64,000 bases of DNA, from assembly GCF_000150275.1 (NCBI RefSeq), contig NW_002060956.1:1449207-1513206 (forward strand), written 5' to 3'. The position numbers and the translations under genes are program-made. Under the pieces are notes generated by a model that was not told the origin of the DNA, did not search any database, and was given only the letters and a program-made list of their open reading frames with translations. This document shows positions 10,366 to 22,660 of the stretch, piece by piece; positions within the stretch are counted from its first letter, which is position 1, and each line of letters opens with the position of its first letter. Origin of the DNA: Trichoplax adhaerens. Lineage: Eukaryota; Placozoa; Uniplacotomia; Trichoplacea; Trichoplacidae.

Positions 10366-12951
10366 ATGGCTAAGACATCCGTAGATACAATCGTAATAGT
10401 TATTGTTAAGCAATTTATTCTTTTATTAATTCACTATAGCTCCCATAACAAAGATGATGATAAGGAAGATTCTTTGCAAAGAAAGCATTTCCCACAATTC
10501 CAGAGCAAGAAGAATAAATTATTCATCCCTCAATATTTTGGTATTAGAAAAAACTCTAGTAACTCAATGACGTTTGCTAATCATGCAAAAATAAAACCAT
10601 CAGCTAGTTTCCAGCTAGATACGCAAATGATAATCCCTATGGTCATATTTTGTTCCTATCGGCCTGAATATACGGTTAAGCTAATCGATTCTTTGAAGAA
10701 TTTACAATTCCTCAACCCTCAAACACCATGCTTATTTGTCTTGCATAAAAGTCCCAAAGTTACAGAAGAAAGTGTGAAAGGGATGAATGATTTATTAAAC
10801 AAAATTGACTTTTGCAAAGTAATCAAGTGGAGAGTGATTGATTTGAGTAAGAATCGAACGTCAAAAGCGTTTAAAATGCATTGGTATAAGGTTGTGGCTA
10901 AAGTATTTGAAGATCGAGGTAAGATTTCATCCATTAAATCAACACCTCTGCAAAATGTTAAACAACTCTGTTGATTTAGATAATAATACAATTGTAATCT
11001 CATCGTTTTCATTCATGATTAGTATCTACAGATAGAGATATTCTCTAATGTTTAACCAATTTTAGAACAATTGTAATACGTATAGTTAACTAGCTCTAGT
11101 CTCGTATGACAACATCATTCAATTTTAATATCGCCAAGATTTTATAAAAAGATAGAAATCAAGGCCAGATTATAGATTATTTCCATGTCTACTATATCGA
11201 TATAAACTTCTACCCATTTTGAATAAATCATTCAATAAAATCGCGAATCCCATTCATCTTAAGCTCAAATACTCCATTATAACGTATAATTGCGACGTTA
11301 TAGCGATAATAATTTGTTCATCTGTAGCGACTTTTCTACCTTAATTGATAGCATAAATTTTAATATTAATAATATCGACAATCACTACCAGTACATCAAT
11401 TCGTGCTACATAGGTTTAGGTATAACACAAAATATGGCATAATGCAGTACTCGTATTTATGTCTCGATATATTGTATCATGCAATAAATGATTACTTTAT
11501 AGAGTAACTAATCAAAGATATAGTTCTTGCGCCCTTTTCATTTTCTGTTAAGTACTTTAAGCTGCAGTTTTTTGTTTAGGTTAAATAAATGAAAAGCCAT
11601 GAGAATTCTAACGTTTTCAGCTTTAGAAATTATTATTAATGGCTTATAGCATGTCGTGCAATAGTTGTAAAGTAAAATATATAAGTACCTACGGTACGCC
11701 AAGTATAACGAGCCTGAGTTCTACTAGTATTTATATAGATGCTCTTGAGCTAAATTTGAATGTATTAAAAATTATAAAATGCATACTTTAAATTGATTCT
11801 TAGTTAAAATGTATAAAAAACGATGACTATGCATTCGCATCTTGAGTAGAATGGCACCGCCAGACATGGATAATACATTAATAACTGCATAGCTATTACA
11901 GGCTTGCGGTATGTCCTATCCTACGATTATAAATTTTCCTTCTAGCCATAATTTCTACGTACTATTAATAAACGATAATACATATTTTAAATTGATTCGT
12001 AGTTAAATAAACGAAAAATAATTATTAGCGTATCAGTCTTCTCTATATTTCAAATTTGAGTCTTGAGTAAAATAGTTCAACTAGATGTCTATAGATATAA
12101 TTGATAGTCAGTATCAGGCTACGTACTCTTAAGACCTACGTATAATTCTAATTCTAAATCTACTTTTAGATTTAATTTCAATTGTTTGAAAGTAATAATC
12201 TCTATTTTAAATTGTTTCTTGTTTTCGATGGCCTAATGCAGATATATTCCATTTGGGGCAAGTATACAGGAAAGACGTGATATTTTTAGAAGATGATATA
12301 ATATTATCACCTGATGCAATTAAAGTATTTTCTTACGGGATTCAAGTTAAGAAATCTCGACAAAGGGTTATTGCAGTTGGACTAGGTGGATGGTCGGGTG
12401 AAAACCTAATCAACGCACACCCAGATACTTTCGATATTCGTTACTCAGCTTTTTTTCCGTCAATGGCCTATGCATTTAATGCTTCTTTCTGGAAAACGAT
12501 TAAAACATCAAAATTTCTAAAAATACCGAATAATGACTGGTCTGAATCACTGGGGCTTATTATCAATAGATTTATTAACCCACGGCCATTGTTTTTGCTT
12601 CCTACATTAGGTCGTCTATGGCATGTGGGTAAAGCAGGTTTAGGATTACGTGGTGATGGATCAATCAGGCGTGATGTCCAAATTGCTGCACATTGGTTAA
12701 AATCTCCACGATTAATTAACTTGGAAACTGCCTCTGTAAATACTGGTATTCGGGATATTTTTGGTTTTGTATGTAAAGAATCGGAATTGAGAAACATTTT
12801 CACGATGCGATGTCTCTGTCCACAATCTTATCAACGTTTTCCACCCGATAGACGATTTGAAATTGTGTGCTATCAATTTGGCAATTATATCCGCGATCCT
12901 TGCTTAAAAAAGTTTCCTTTTCTTTACCGAGATGAAAGTCAATGGTCGTGA
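10366..12951 (+). CDS. MGAT2-like beta-1,2-N-acetylglucosaminyltransferase (GT16 type), two exons
   Basis: Exons 10366-10918 and 12242-12951 join in phase (one base plus two) across a 1,323-base intron to give 420 residues. Residues about 8-22 are a hydrophobic signal anchor (IVIVIVKQFILLLI), so this is a type II Golgi protein. The catalytic part starts near residue 86 (PMVIFCSYRPEYTVKLIDSL), carries SKAFKMHWYKVVAKVFED, and has the acidic metal/UDP-sugar motif EDD at 201-203 in VIFLEDDIILSPD. Further matches are NNDWSESLGLI and LLPTLGRLWHVGKAGLGLR, aligning with the NWDWTLQYL and PRIFHAGDCGM parts of MGAT2. MGAT2 adds GlcNAc to the alpha-1,6 mannose arm during complex N-glycan synthesis. Identity to vertebrate MGAT2 looks low, so it may be a lineage-specific paralogue with another acceptor. 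AATAAA lies at 13259-13264. Confidence 0.85.
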
Positions 12952-14910
12952 TAAGTATTCTGACTACAAGGAGTGTTTTCAAATTTTTGGTAGATGGCAT
13001 AAGGTTATTATCCATGAAAAATATTGTATATATATATATATATAGGAATTGTATGCTTTGTCTTATAAAATGTACAATTATTATTATTAATCATTTACTA
13101 CTAAGCTTATTGATACCAAAAATGTATATGGTTTATGAAAGAGTTTACTACTAAAAATTAATGTAATGTCCGATGCTACTACATGAGTGAAATAGACATA
13201 TTTGTGAATAAGTATATATCACGTTATTTAAACCTTAAGATAACTCATAAGGTCAAATAATAAAAAGTGTTTCAAGTGCGTTGCTTTATTACAAGTCTTA
13301 AATAATTTTAATTACTATCCGAAATATTCTTATCGTTAATCATAAAATAAGGATGACCCTGGTAGACGGTATTTCTCCTATTTATGTGTACGCGTACATG
13401 AAAGTACTAATTGCTTAATAACTGGAGCGCTGAAATTGATAGCAAAATTAAACCATGAATTGTTATATTAAACTTTCGATTCTGTATACAAATTTCCACA
13501 TAGTTTGCTATTCAATGTTTCATCGAATTCAAAATTTCAATAAAATTTCAAATAAATTACCGAGGCAGAATAACTCATTCTGTTGCCGTAAGAACTTTTC
13601 TTTGACATAACGTACCGTAATCTTCTCTAGTCAGCCTTAAAAATTTTTTAATTCGTATCGCAATGTAAAAGATATCTATCAGTCTATTGCTGAATCAAAA
13701 TAATAAATTGTACCGGTTAGACAATCACACGCTTTAGAACTATTCCATTATAAAGAGAGAATTCCTCAACATTAATTGGGGTAATTCTCCCTTCTAAGCT
13801 TCGAATATATTACAATATTGTAGTTGAAAAGGTATCAAAGCTATCAGTAAATCAAAATAGTAAATTGCCTTGGATAAAAGTCTATCAGCTTAATCTGTAA
13901 TAGGCGGGTATTGCGTATAGGATAATGAAACTCTGATGTACTGCTTCCGGCACCCCGTAATATGAAGCATAAAAATAACACAGTAGAAAAAGCTTTACAA
14001 ATTTCCAATTTACTGTATGTACGATAAAATTCGTGGCCCAACGGTGTGCATCAGATATTGCAGTCATTTGTCCTGTCAAATACATTCGAATATGTAGTAA
14101 TCAATTTATCTTTATATAATTTCATTTATTTAAAGAATTTGTCATTTCCTATTCGCCGATACCTTCGCAGCGTCTGTACAGTCGTCATAACGCAAAAATT
14201 TTTAAAATATCAGCCGATATTTCATGTACAGTAGATTATAAATGACAAGTACATCATACTTGTATTTCAGCTGAACATAGTTCGGATGTAGTTTCCGATG
14301 GAGCACAATATACATGATGTGTACAGTACTTCCATTGAAGTTCGTCAAAGTAACAAGATATCTTGGTATGTACGGCACTAGCTAAATCGTACAGTGGTTG
14401 CTTATAAAGGGCACTATTTAAACTTATATCAAATCTTATTCTTGATTACGGACAAAATAGACATAGATAAAAAGAGTCTCTATTGAGTCGATCGTATCCA
14501 TGTATACTAAGCCACATTTATCTAAAAAGGGTTACTATAACCTAGAAAACGAATACTACGAAGGAATAGCAGAATCTAATACGGAGACTTTATCGGTAAA
14601 ATAGACTACAGTATTTCATTATAAAGTTATACATAGCTAAGTTTCAGTACTCCTATGCAGTCACAAGAATCGGTTTGACATTATTATAAAACTATTGTTG
14701 TTGCTAAGATTTTTACTATTTTCAAAGAGATCCACTATCGTGCCTGTTCTGGAGTACCACTGTTGTTATTAAAATATTTAAAACTCGCTCGTAGTAGCCT
14801 AAAAATAGTGAAAATAGGCTCTAATTAGATTATATATACAGTAGGATATAACAAATGAAATAAAGCATCATTTATGTAAAGGAATTAATGAATACTGTAA
14901 CCTACTTTCT
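12952..14910. other. Intergenic between the glycosyltransferase and CELF
   Basis: It holds the 3' untranslated region of the MGAT2-like gene (AATAAA at 13259) and, further on, that of CELF on the other strand. A short (TA)n run lies near 13027-13044. No other supported feature; small frames at 13844-14234 lack splice context. Confidence 0.4.
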
Positions 14911-17900
14911 TTATTTATGAGACTTGGTTGCATCTTTTGGCTTCTTGTATTCCACTTTTAATTTCTTTCCATAGACCATCATACCGTTTAATGTAGAAAT
15001 TGCATGATGGGCAGACGAAGCATTGTCATAGCTTACAAAGCCTAACAGGGTAAGAAAAATTACACTTTATTGAGAGCGCAAGTGAATAACAGATACCTCA
15101 ACAGCACAATAGTACTTTTGTTGTTATTATAACTAGGTGAATGTTTATAACAAATAGCTAACATAAGCATGTTATGTAACTAGTCGAAATAATTGGAAAG
15201 GCATCTTTGAAATATTTTATGATTCATTTTATTGTCACTAATTGTAAAAAATCTATCAATTAGTTTTTGACTTTAAACTTACCAAAACATTTACTTTGCT
15301 TCGTTATTTTATTAATATACACCTTCGCACTAACCACATTACCATAAGGTGCAAAAATATTATGGAGGTCATAATCTGTGAACTCTGGTGGCAAATGGTA
15401 AATAAATAAATTACAGCCAGCAGGTCCTAGTCAAAAATAAAAAATTATAATTAATACTTTAACAATTATGAATGATTTCATACGTATTTCTTAGTTATAA
15501 TAAAAACAGGGTCAAAATTGCAATTACCTTCCTTAGGGGATACTGTACTCGCCGAAACCGAAGCAGCATTGTGATTGAAAGGTGCATATTGGGCTATCAA
15601 ATATTTGACTATGTATGAGTATTATAGGTATCTCAGTACAAACAGTAATAGAGTACAAATGCTCACTTACCACTGTAGGGAGATTGAATTTGATCCACCA
15701 ATCCGTTAATGTTAATTTGATACCCAGGGAAGCCATATCCAACAGCACCAGCAGATCCGGTAACAACATTAGAGTTGTTTTGAGTCGTTGTTGCTAAGGA
15801 ACGATTCGATAACAGCTAGTATTAATATTATTTTATAGCTACAATTTATAACAAATCCCGGAAAATAAATTACTGCATGACTAATAAAGAACCGTTGACT
15901 TTGTGTTTATAATGATGAAAGTATCACCATATGTGTGTAAGTAAAAACGAATAAGATGATTTATTATTTCTATTGCTGTAAAGTTACCAGGAAAAGTAAC
16001 TGAAGTTTGGGGGTGAGACATTGAGGTTGAATTATGCGAATGACTTCCAGCATTAAGTCGGTGATTAGCTGTATATTGACCCATTAATCCTACATGTACA
16101 CCATAATTTTGATTGGAGTTATTTTGTTGCTGCATAGCTGGTTGAAGGGCAAACTGTAAAATAAATGTGATCGTTACCATGTGATATACGCATGACAATA
16201 CAGGTAAAAAAATTTGCTATGTAAAGAAAGAGCTGTTTCACAATTGAGAGCGAGACTATATAAAAGTAGTACCGCTGAAAGTAATGAAATTTCATATCGT
16301 GCGATCAACAAAGTAGCAAACAGTAAGTATGTCTGATACTTCAGAGTACGTGTTGGTGTTTGTGATTTACAGCTCCAAGTTTTAATTAAAGTTGTGGTTT
16401 TGAACTGTTAGATGGCATAAACGAATTCTAGCGAGTGTTGTAGGTCACTCGTATAATAGTATAAATAATTAATATTAGCTTACCTGCCCATAGGATCCAT
16501 AATTATTATACTGCGGAGCATATGATGCATATTGTCGACCGAAATTTACGATATGATTATTCGATGCATTTTTTTGCATCTTTCTGATATATTTATCTTT
16601 TTCTGTATCAGCAAATTTAACTACCAACTGATGAGATGCACCCTGTAAATGTATAACAATAGAATATGAGTAGTTAAGGCAATACCCATAATATCTACAC
16701 TAAATGTTAAATACTTTTACTTACAGGCATATTACGGCTACCATGTAAATTCTGAATAGCTACTTGAGCTTCAGACTTAGTCGAAAATTTTACAAAACCA
16801 CATCCTAGCGACAGGCAAATAAATAAGTTATTTTGAATGGAGAAAGCTGCTATCCCGTTAACCTGTTTATTTAACATATTTTAGTTATACTATATTTACC
16901 TTTACTAGAGCCGTCTATAGCTCTCAAAATAGTTACTTCTTCAATGCTACCATAGGGTGAAAACATAGATTTTAATTCATTTTCATCATCTAATTTACCC
17001 AACATTCCAACGAACAATTTTCTTTCTTCTATAAAAATATCAGAGAAATCATTTCAACCTGGTGATAGATTCATACGAAATAGCAACTAAACATCATTTA
17101 TGGTACTTGCTGTGGTAAGCTGACAACGCAGTGATAGTAATAAGTAAAAGTGTTTTATTGTGATTTCTGTATAATGGCTAAGTCTATTTTTATCATTGTT
17201 GAATAATAGAATTTTACCACTTGCTCTTATTGCTATAAAATTAAAACCGAAGTATTGATAATCTCTTAAATAGTGGACAGTATTTACATTCTGAAATGTT
17301 ACCTCGATTTTCACAGTCCGCTGGCTTAACTTGCATTGGCCTTGGCATCTTAATATATCAAATATAGTATATTATTAGTACGATTAAATTCTATTTGGTA
17401 TAAAAACTACCCTAAACCGCATCTAAAAAATGTCTCAATAACCATATTGATCTTAGAATTTGTCTCGATTAGGCTCATTTCTTAAATGAATATAAAATTT
17501 AATATCATTTGCAATCATAATCAGAAATAACACTGTATCGGCGATGGCACCTAGAATTGTATAGTATTTATTAATTAATTTTTAAAAAGCTATGAAATCC
17601 TTGTTAAAACTGCAATTGATTGATAAATATTTTGCAAAGGCATTCAACTTTCGAGTCATCTTCTTTGTATAGATTTTATCTACTAAAGTGTCACGCCAGA
17701 ATTGCAAGGTCAAAAATTTACTAGGGTATTTACAACATTTCCAAATTAAATAAAACTATTAAAAAGTTTTACTATTGAAGATAGAACATAAAACTACTTA
17801 GTGATATGTTATCTTTTTGCAGTAAATTGTAATCATTGCTATATTTGTATTATGTGCATTATTTCGCTTGATTTCATTATCACTTGGGTTTCTATAATTT

Positions 17901-20900
17901 ATCGTTCTTTGAATAAATTTTCTTTCGATGCTTATTACTGCTAATTTAGTTCACTTATACGCACATGTCAACTTCCATGGAAGATTATCGACAGTTTAGA
18001 TCTGTAAACAAATTTTAACTTGCAGTTTGACGAAAACAACTTACTCCTGATAAAACTTTCTTTTCATGGAAAGCTGACTGAGCAGCTTCGGCACTAGATT
18101 TCTTACAATATGTTACAAAAGCACATCCTAAAACATAAAATAAAAGCATAGAAGAATGGAAAGATTACTTTTATGCAGAGTACAGTCATCGAAAAATATA
18201 AAACAAAAATAAATTAATCCTCTTCATTAGTATCATGAACTGAATGACTTTTACATCAATAACTACTATAACAATATTGGTCTGTACTTGTACGTTAATG
18301 TATGAAAATATCAGTTTTAGCCCAAAGTAATGTCAATGTTGGCAACGTGAATTTCCGTAATTGCTAACTTAACCTATGCATCTAAGAGGGAAGAGATGAT
18401 GTACCCATACCAACAGCGAACGATGCCACGAATAGTATAAAGAACTGTGCCTATTGCAATCCTGAAATTGTCATAGTGTTATGTGCAGCATCCATATAGT
18501 ATGCTACGGTATAGTAATCGTTGCAACAATTATGTGACTGATCTTTAAAGATCTAGGCACTCACGGTCATATAATTTGCAACATTTTTAATTGGAAATTG
18601 TCGTTGTGTAACAGTTATCTAAGTTAATGATTTGAAATAGACTTTACGACACTAAACTGGCCAGATTACAACACGATGTAACATTTTCTCTTTTCATAAA
18701 GTCTCTTAATTTTTGACTCTACAAAGACAGTGATACGAACTTAGTATCAGTTGCTCCGTTGTAGATTGCTAAATATAAGGTACATAAAACCGTTAAATTC
18801 AATTCTCAACAAACAAGAATGCCTTGTTGAATCGATGAAATGAAAAGCACTAAGCATGCTACTTACATTATGCAGTCAAAGACTGCTAGCAATATATCAA
18901 TGTCATTTTAGTAGCCTATGGTACAGCATATTGTATAATGCGTAACCCCCCAAAATTGAAGATTTCTTTTCGATATTGTAGTTGTAGTCTACTGTAGTAT
19001 GGATTCAATTACACCGTCTATACAGGCTACAGCACAATCCATAGTAGTACAAACTGCATTTTATCATGCTGCGTCATGACAACCTGTCAAATTCAATTTT
19101 GAAGCTGTAGTGCTCATGAATAAGAAATAATTGCAGTATTTCGTTCTACAGATAAATCGGTTTATTTATACCTATCCTGATTTTATTATTTTTATAAGAT
19201 AAAGTGGTATGTTTCTTTCGGACCTTTCTATGACTTCATTTTCATCCATGGAGTAGAGTACAGAGATAATTAATGATTTTCTTGCCTAGCTTACTCATTT
19301 TTTCCTAGGCTCCAATTGCTCTCCGTATTCGATTGATTGTAATAATAGGGCATGCGCTCATCAGTGAAGCTAGGAGAATAACGCAGCAGGGAACCAGGGA
19401 GTTCATGTCATTAATTCAAAAATGCATTTAAATGCAGTTATAGCTGATGATGTTGTACAATAAGGCAGATTGTAGAATTTATCTGACTAAAGTTAATCCA
19501 TGCTCCAGAATCCATCCTGACACGATCTATATTAATGGCCTGTCATTGTAATAGCGAGAAGACTAGGAGATTGATTTAATCATTACTCAATTAAGTTAAG
19601 AGAAAATTAATGACCCTATACTAAAGTATTTGATCAATAATTAAATATCTCTCTCTATATATATACTGTATAATATAATTGTAATAGCCATTGGCTTCTT
19701 TGTAGGCGCATGTATTTTCCAATACTGAGTCCGTTGCGCTGTTCCTAGGTGTGATCATTGGACCAAACGGTACAGTACTGCCTGACTGTGGATTAGAATT
19801 ACAATACGTGCACAACAGTGGTCACCTTCGTATCGGGCACAGTATAGGTAGTCACGCGTAGTCGCTCAAGAAGGAGAAACAAGTCAAACTTGACCATGGC
19901 TAATCATGAATTGTATGATTCTTGTCAAGGCTGGATAACGTCTACTACAATATGCAGTATCCGGCATTTAGTGCTTGCAGATCTATGGTAGCCGATTGTG
20001 ATGGAGAAATATCGTCAAGGAGATTTGACTAGGGGCAATCCGATGCAGAACACACTTTGATACTTTGTTTCGTTTTTACAATGCACATTGGACTTCTTTG
20101 ATTGGCTGCAGCAACACGCTGGTGAGCCACAGTCCTTCCAGTCCAGTACAGTACTGTAAGGCTGCTACTGTACTGTAGCGTTGAGTGAAAAAGCTCTTTC
20201 AAAGTGTTGACTACAGTACTACAATGGACTGTAGATTTTCTATTTGTTCTGGGGGTCCATGCGACGATGGGACCATGCAAGAGATTCTTTTTCTACAGAA
20301 TCAGATCCTCGATAAATTTTTAATTTTCAACTGCAAATAATTTTCCTTTTGTCGTTATTATCAAGGCAAATGATTGAAGAATGAAAACGGTGTTCTGACG
20401 AGATCTGGAATCAGTATCCGATTGCAAGTTATTCCAACCACGGATGATTGCAGACAGGAGACCTCGACAACAAAAACTTGGCGATTCTGCAATGCTCTCT
20501 ACTGTATAGTACAGGACAATATGACAGTACAAAACTTAGTTGATTATTTAGCTGTTCGAGTGGCAGTGAGATTAGTCAAACTAGACATCGTCGTCTTCAA
20601 GTTCACCGAACCTACAGTACTCATCGTACATGACCAAACAGTACTTTTACGATGGCGACACAGTGTCGTCAAGATCGAGCCAAGAAAGCATACCGTAGTT
20701 GGCTCAGACAAATATTTGTCTCAATTGTCACATGTTACTGTTAAAACTCAGTCTGGAACTGCAAAGTGCTGACACTATTCTTCCCTAGTGTACAGCAGCC
20801 GGCACAAGTGCCTACGACTGCGTACAGTCTACTATACTCTATGTCCAGAGTGAATTGCAGCACTGGCAGTGCAGCAGTTTGGACTCGTTCCATTATGACA

Positions 20901-22058
20901 ATGCCACCAATTCAGCATTCATACTGTACTAAGACTGACTGGGAATCGTGCACACTGCACTGTGCAGTGGCATTAACACATTGATTAGAAGGGGCATTTC
21001 TAAAAAATGATTCATCAAAAAATTCTTGTCCAAAAAATGAATTGAAAGTGAGGAGTTTGACCCTCACTAATCTACGTGTAGGGTCTGCTTGGTGTCTATC
21101 TATTTTCCATGCTTGTGAGTTACTGTACTCTCTGTGCAAATGGTGATCACTGGCATGAAACAAACAGTGGATCGAGTGTTGTCAATGCTCAGACTTTACA
21201 ATTATTCAGATGACGTCTAAAAGTTGTTCACAACCCTTACAGTGTCTTCAAGCACAATATCTCGTATGCTATACTGTCTGCCGCACCATCAATGATACAC
21301 AACGAATCGCAAAACCAAAGGACATGACAGTATTTGAAGATAAAGCCAACACTGCTGTACAGCTTGTGCCTATTGTTGCAGACAGTATACTGTACGGAAC
21401 ATCAAGTCATCCATTAGAACTGTCCATGGTTGGGTCTACAATATCATTCTTTCCTCCATATCAAGATGCAAAATCACTTCTTTACAGGCGATACTGTTCT
21501 CTACTGTGGAATGATCGTTGCTGACCAACAATACATCTATCATTAAAATGCCAATGATATACGCACAGATGTGTCGAGATGAAGTATTTTAAATGCTATA
21601 ACAGCAGCACCAGTTTCCATCATTTTTTTACTTGACTACAGTCTACTGTATACTATCGTTTTACAAAGTTATTGGGTCACTTGGGTGTCTCTCATCTCCA
21701 CTTTCGTCATGCACTATACTATAGTAAAAAGACTAGGGATGAAGTGAAATTGATAGTATCAGCTCGTAAACTCATGAGCAAGTGGCCAATGCATGTTGAA
21801 TCGCTTATGCATCTACTTGTTTAACCTACCTTTATGTTGTTTGGTAGTTCGATCTTTGATAACAGCTAACTCGTAGATCGGACCAAATTGATCAAATAAT
21901 GAATGGAGATCTTCTTCCGTACAGTCGCGTGGCAGTTGACCGACAAACAATTTGATTGCGTCCTTATCTTTTACGGCGCTTGTTATTTGTAATGAATCAT
22001 TTCCATTGCTATCGACGGATGTTGTCGGTCCATTACTACTGTTACCAGGTGCTGCCAT
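14911..22058 (-). CDS. CELF: CELF (CUGBP/ELAV-like) RNA-binding protein, 11 exons, 451 aa
   Basis: Exons in transcript order are 22058-21830, 18127-18045, 17348-17303, 17028-16900, 16804-16725, 16642-16484, 16153-15988, 15793-15671, 15593-15528, 15426-15283 and 15041-14911. All have GT-AG borders and all phases close to 452 codons. RRM1 (about 36-113) has RNP2 LFVGQLP and RNP1 KGCAFVTY. RRM2 (about 124-200) has LFVGML and KGCGFVKF. RRM3 (about 364-442) has NLFIYHLP and KCFGFVSY, and ends [10 protein letters not shown] as CELF proteins do. The linker (about 205-360) is Gln/Asn/Gly-rich and disordered. CELF proteins bind GU-rich RNA to control splicing, translation and decay. Which vertebrate CELF it matches cannot be told; it is probably the single ancestral type. 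Intron 1 is 3.7 kb, while the other ten are 77-917 bases. The start MAAPGNSS is the only ATG before RRM1. Confidence 0.97.
18128..21829 (-). other. Large CELF intron 1 with a less AT-rich, TACTG/CAGTA-rich core
   Basis: From about 19.9 to 21.5 kb the sequence is visibly richer in G and C than the flanks and carries many copies of TACTGTA/TACAGTA. Long plus-strand frames (20374-20772, 21210-21524) appear here but show no recognisable domain and no splice signals, so I read them as by-products of composition. The intron may hold regulatory elements for CELF or an alternative first exon. Confidence 0.4.
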
Positions 22059-22144
22059 TACTCACTTTCGCTGACTGACTCTTGGAGTCGCTTCCTATCA
22101 CCTGATAATTATGTACGTAATTTGCAAGATCTGCGATGACAGCG

Positions 22145-22660
22145 ATGCGTGTTATCGACTATACTGTAACTTTGGAACACAGTACAGTATTATCCAACAC
22201 AGCTACAGTAAAAGTTAGCTTGAACAAAGTGGCTACTGTACACTACTACAGTACTGTACTACAGTACAGTAGCGACTCCACTCAACGTTGAAATTGTACC
22301 GTACTGTAGAGATTGGATTACCCGCTGAAAAGAAAAATGAGTACAGTACTGCAGTTTTCCGCCACCACGGTGACACAAAGTACAAACGTGCCAAAGTGCA
22401 CCACTAGTCGACTACACCACAAGCGAGTTCAGCCGATAGCAGTCTACTGGTCCTACAGTCTCCACTACAGTCAAGCACAAGTACTATGCCACTAGCAAAG
22501 CACTCTGCCATTCAGATCACGTGGTGTACTGACGTCATGAACTCATCGCTACATCATGGACATGGACGAGTTGATGGCCCATGCTGAACTCTACAGTACT
22601 CAGTACTGTAGTACAGTACCCTAGTGTACAGTACAGTACCGTACTGTAATGCATGCTAGG
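22145..22660. repeat. GTAC-palindrome cluster upstream of CELF
   Basis: Dense overlapping copies of TACTGTAC, CAGTACAGTA and GTACTGTAG occur at about 22160-22320 and 22590-22655. Each word is part of a perfect or near-perfect palindrome built from TACTG and its complement CAGTA. The cluster begins about 90 bases upstream of the CELF start codon. Confidence 0.8.

Noticed and set aside
13027-13044. (TA)n run after the MGAT2-like gene
   Set aside because: A short simple repeat expected in AT-rich sequence.
20374-21524. Long plus-strand frames (132 and 104 codons)
   Set aside because: They lie in CELF intron 1 in a stop-poor compositional island; no domain or splice context seen.
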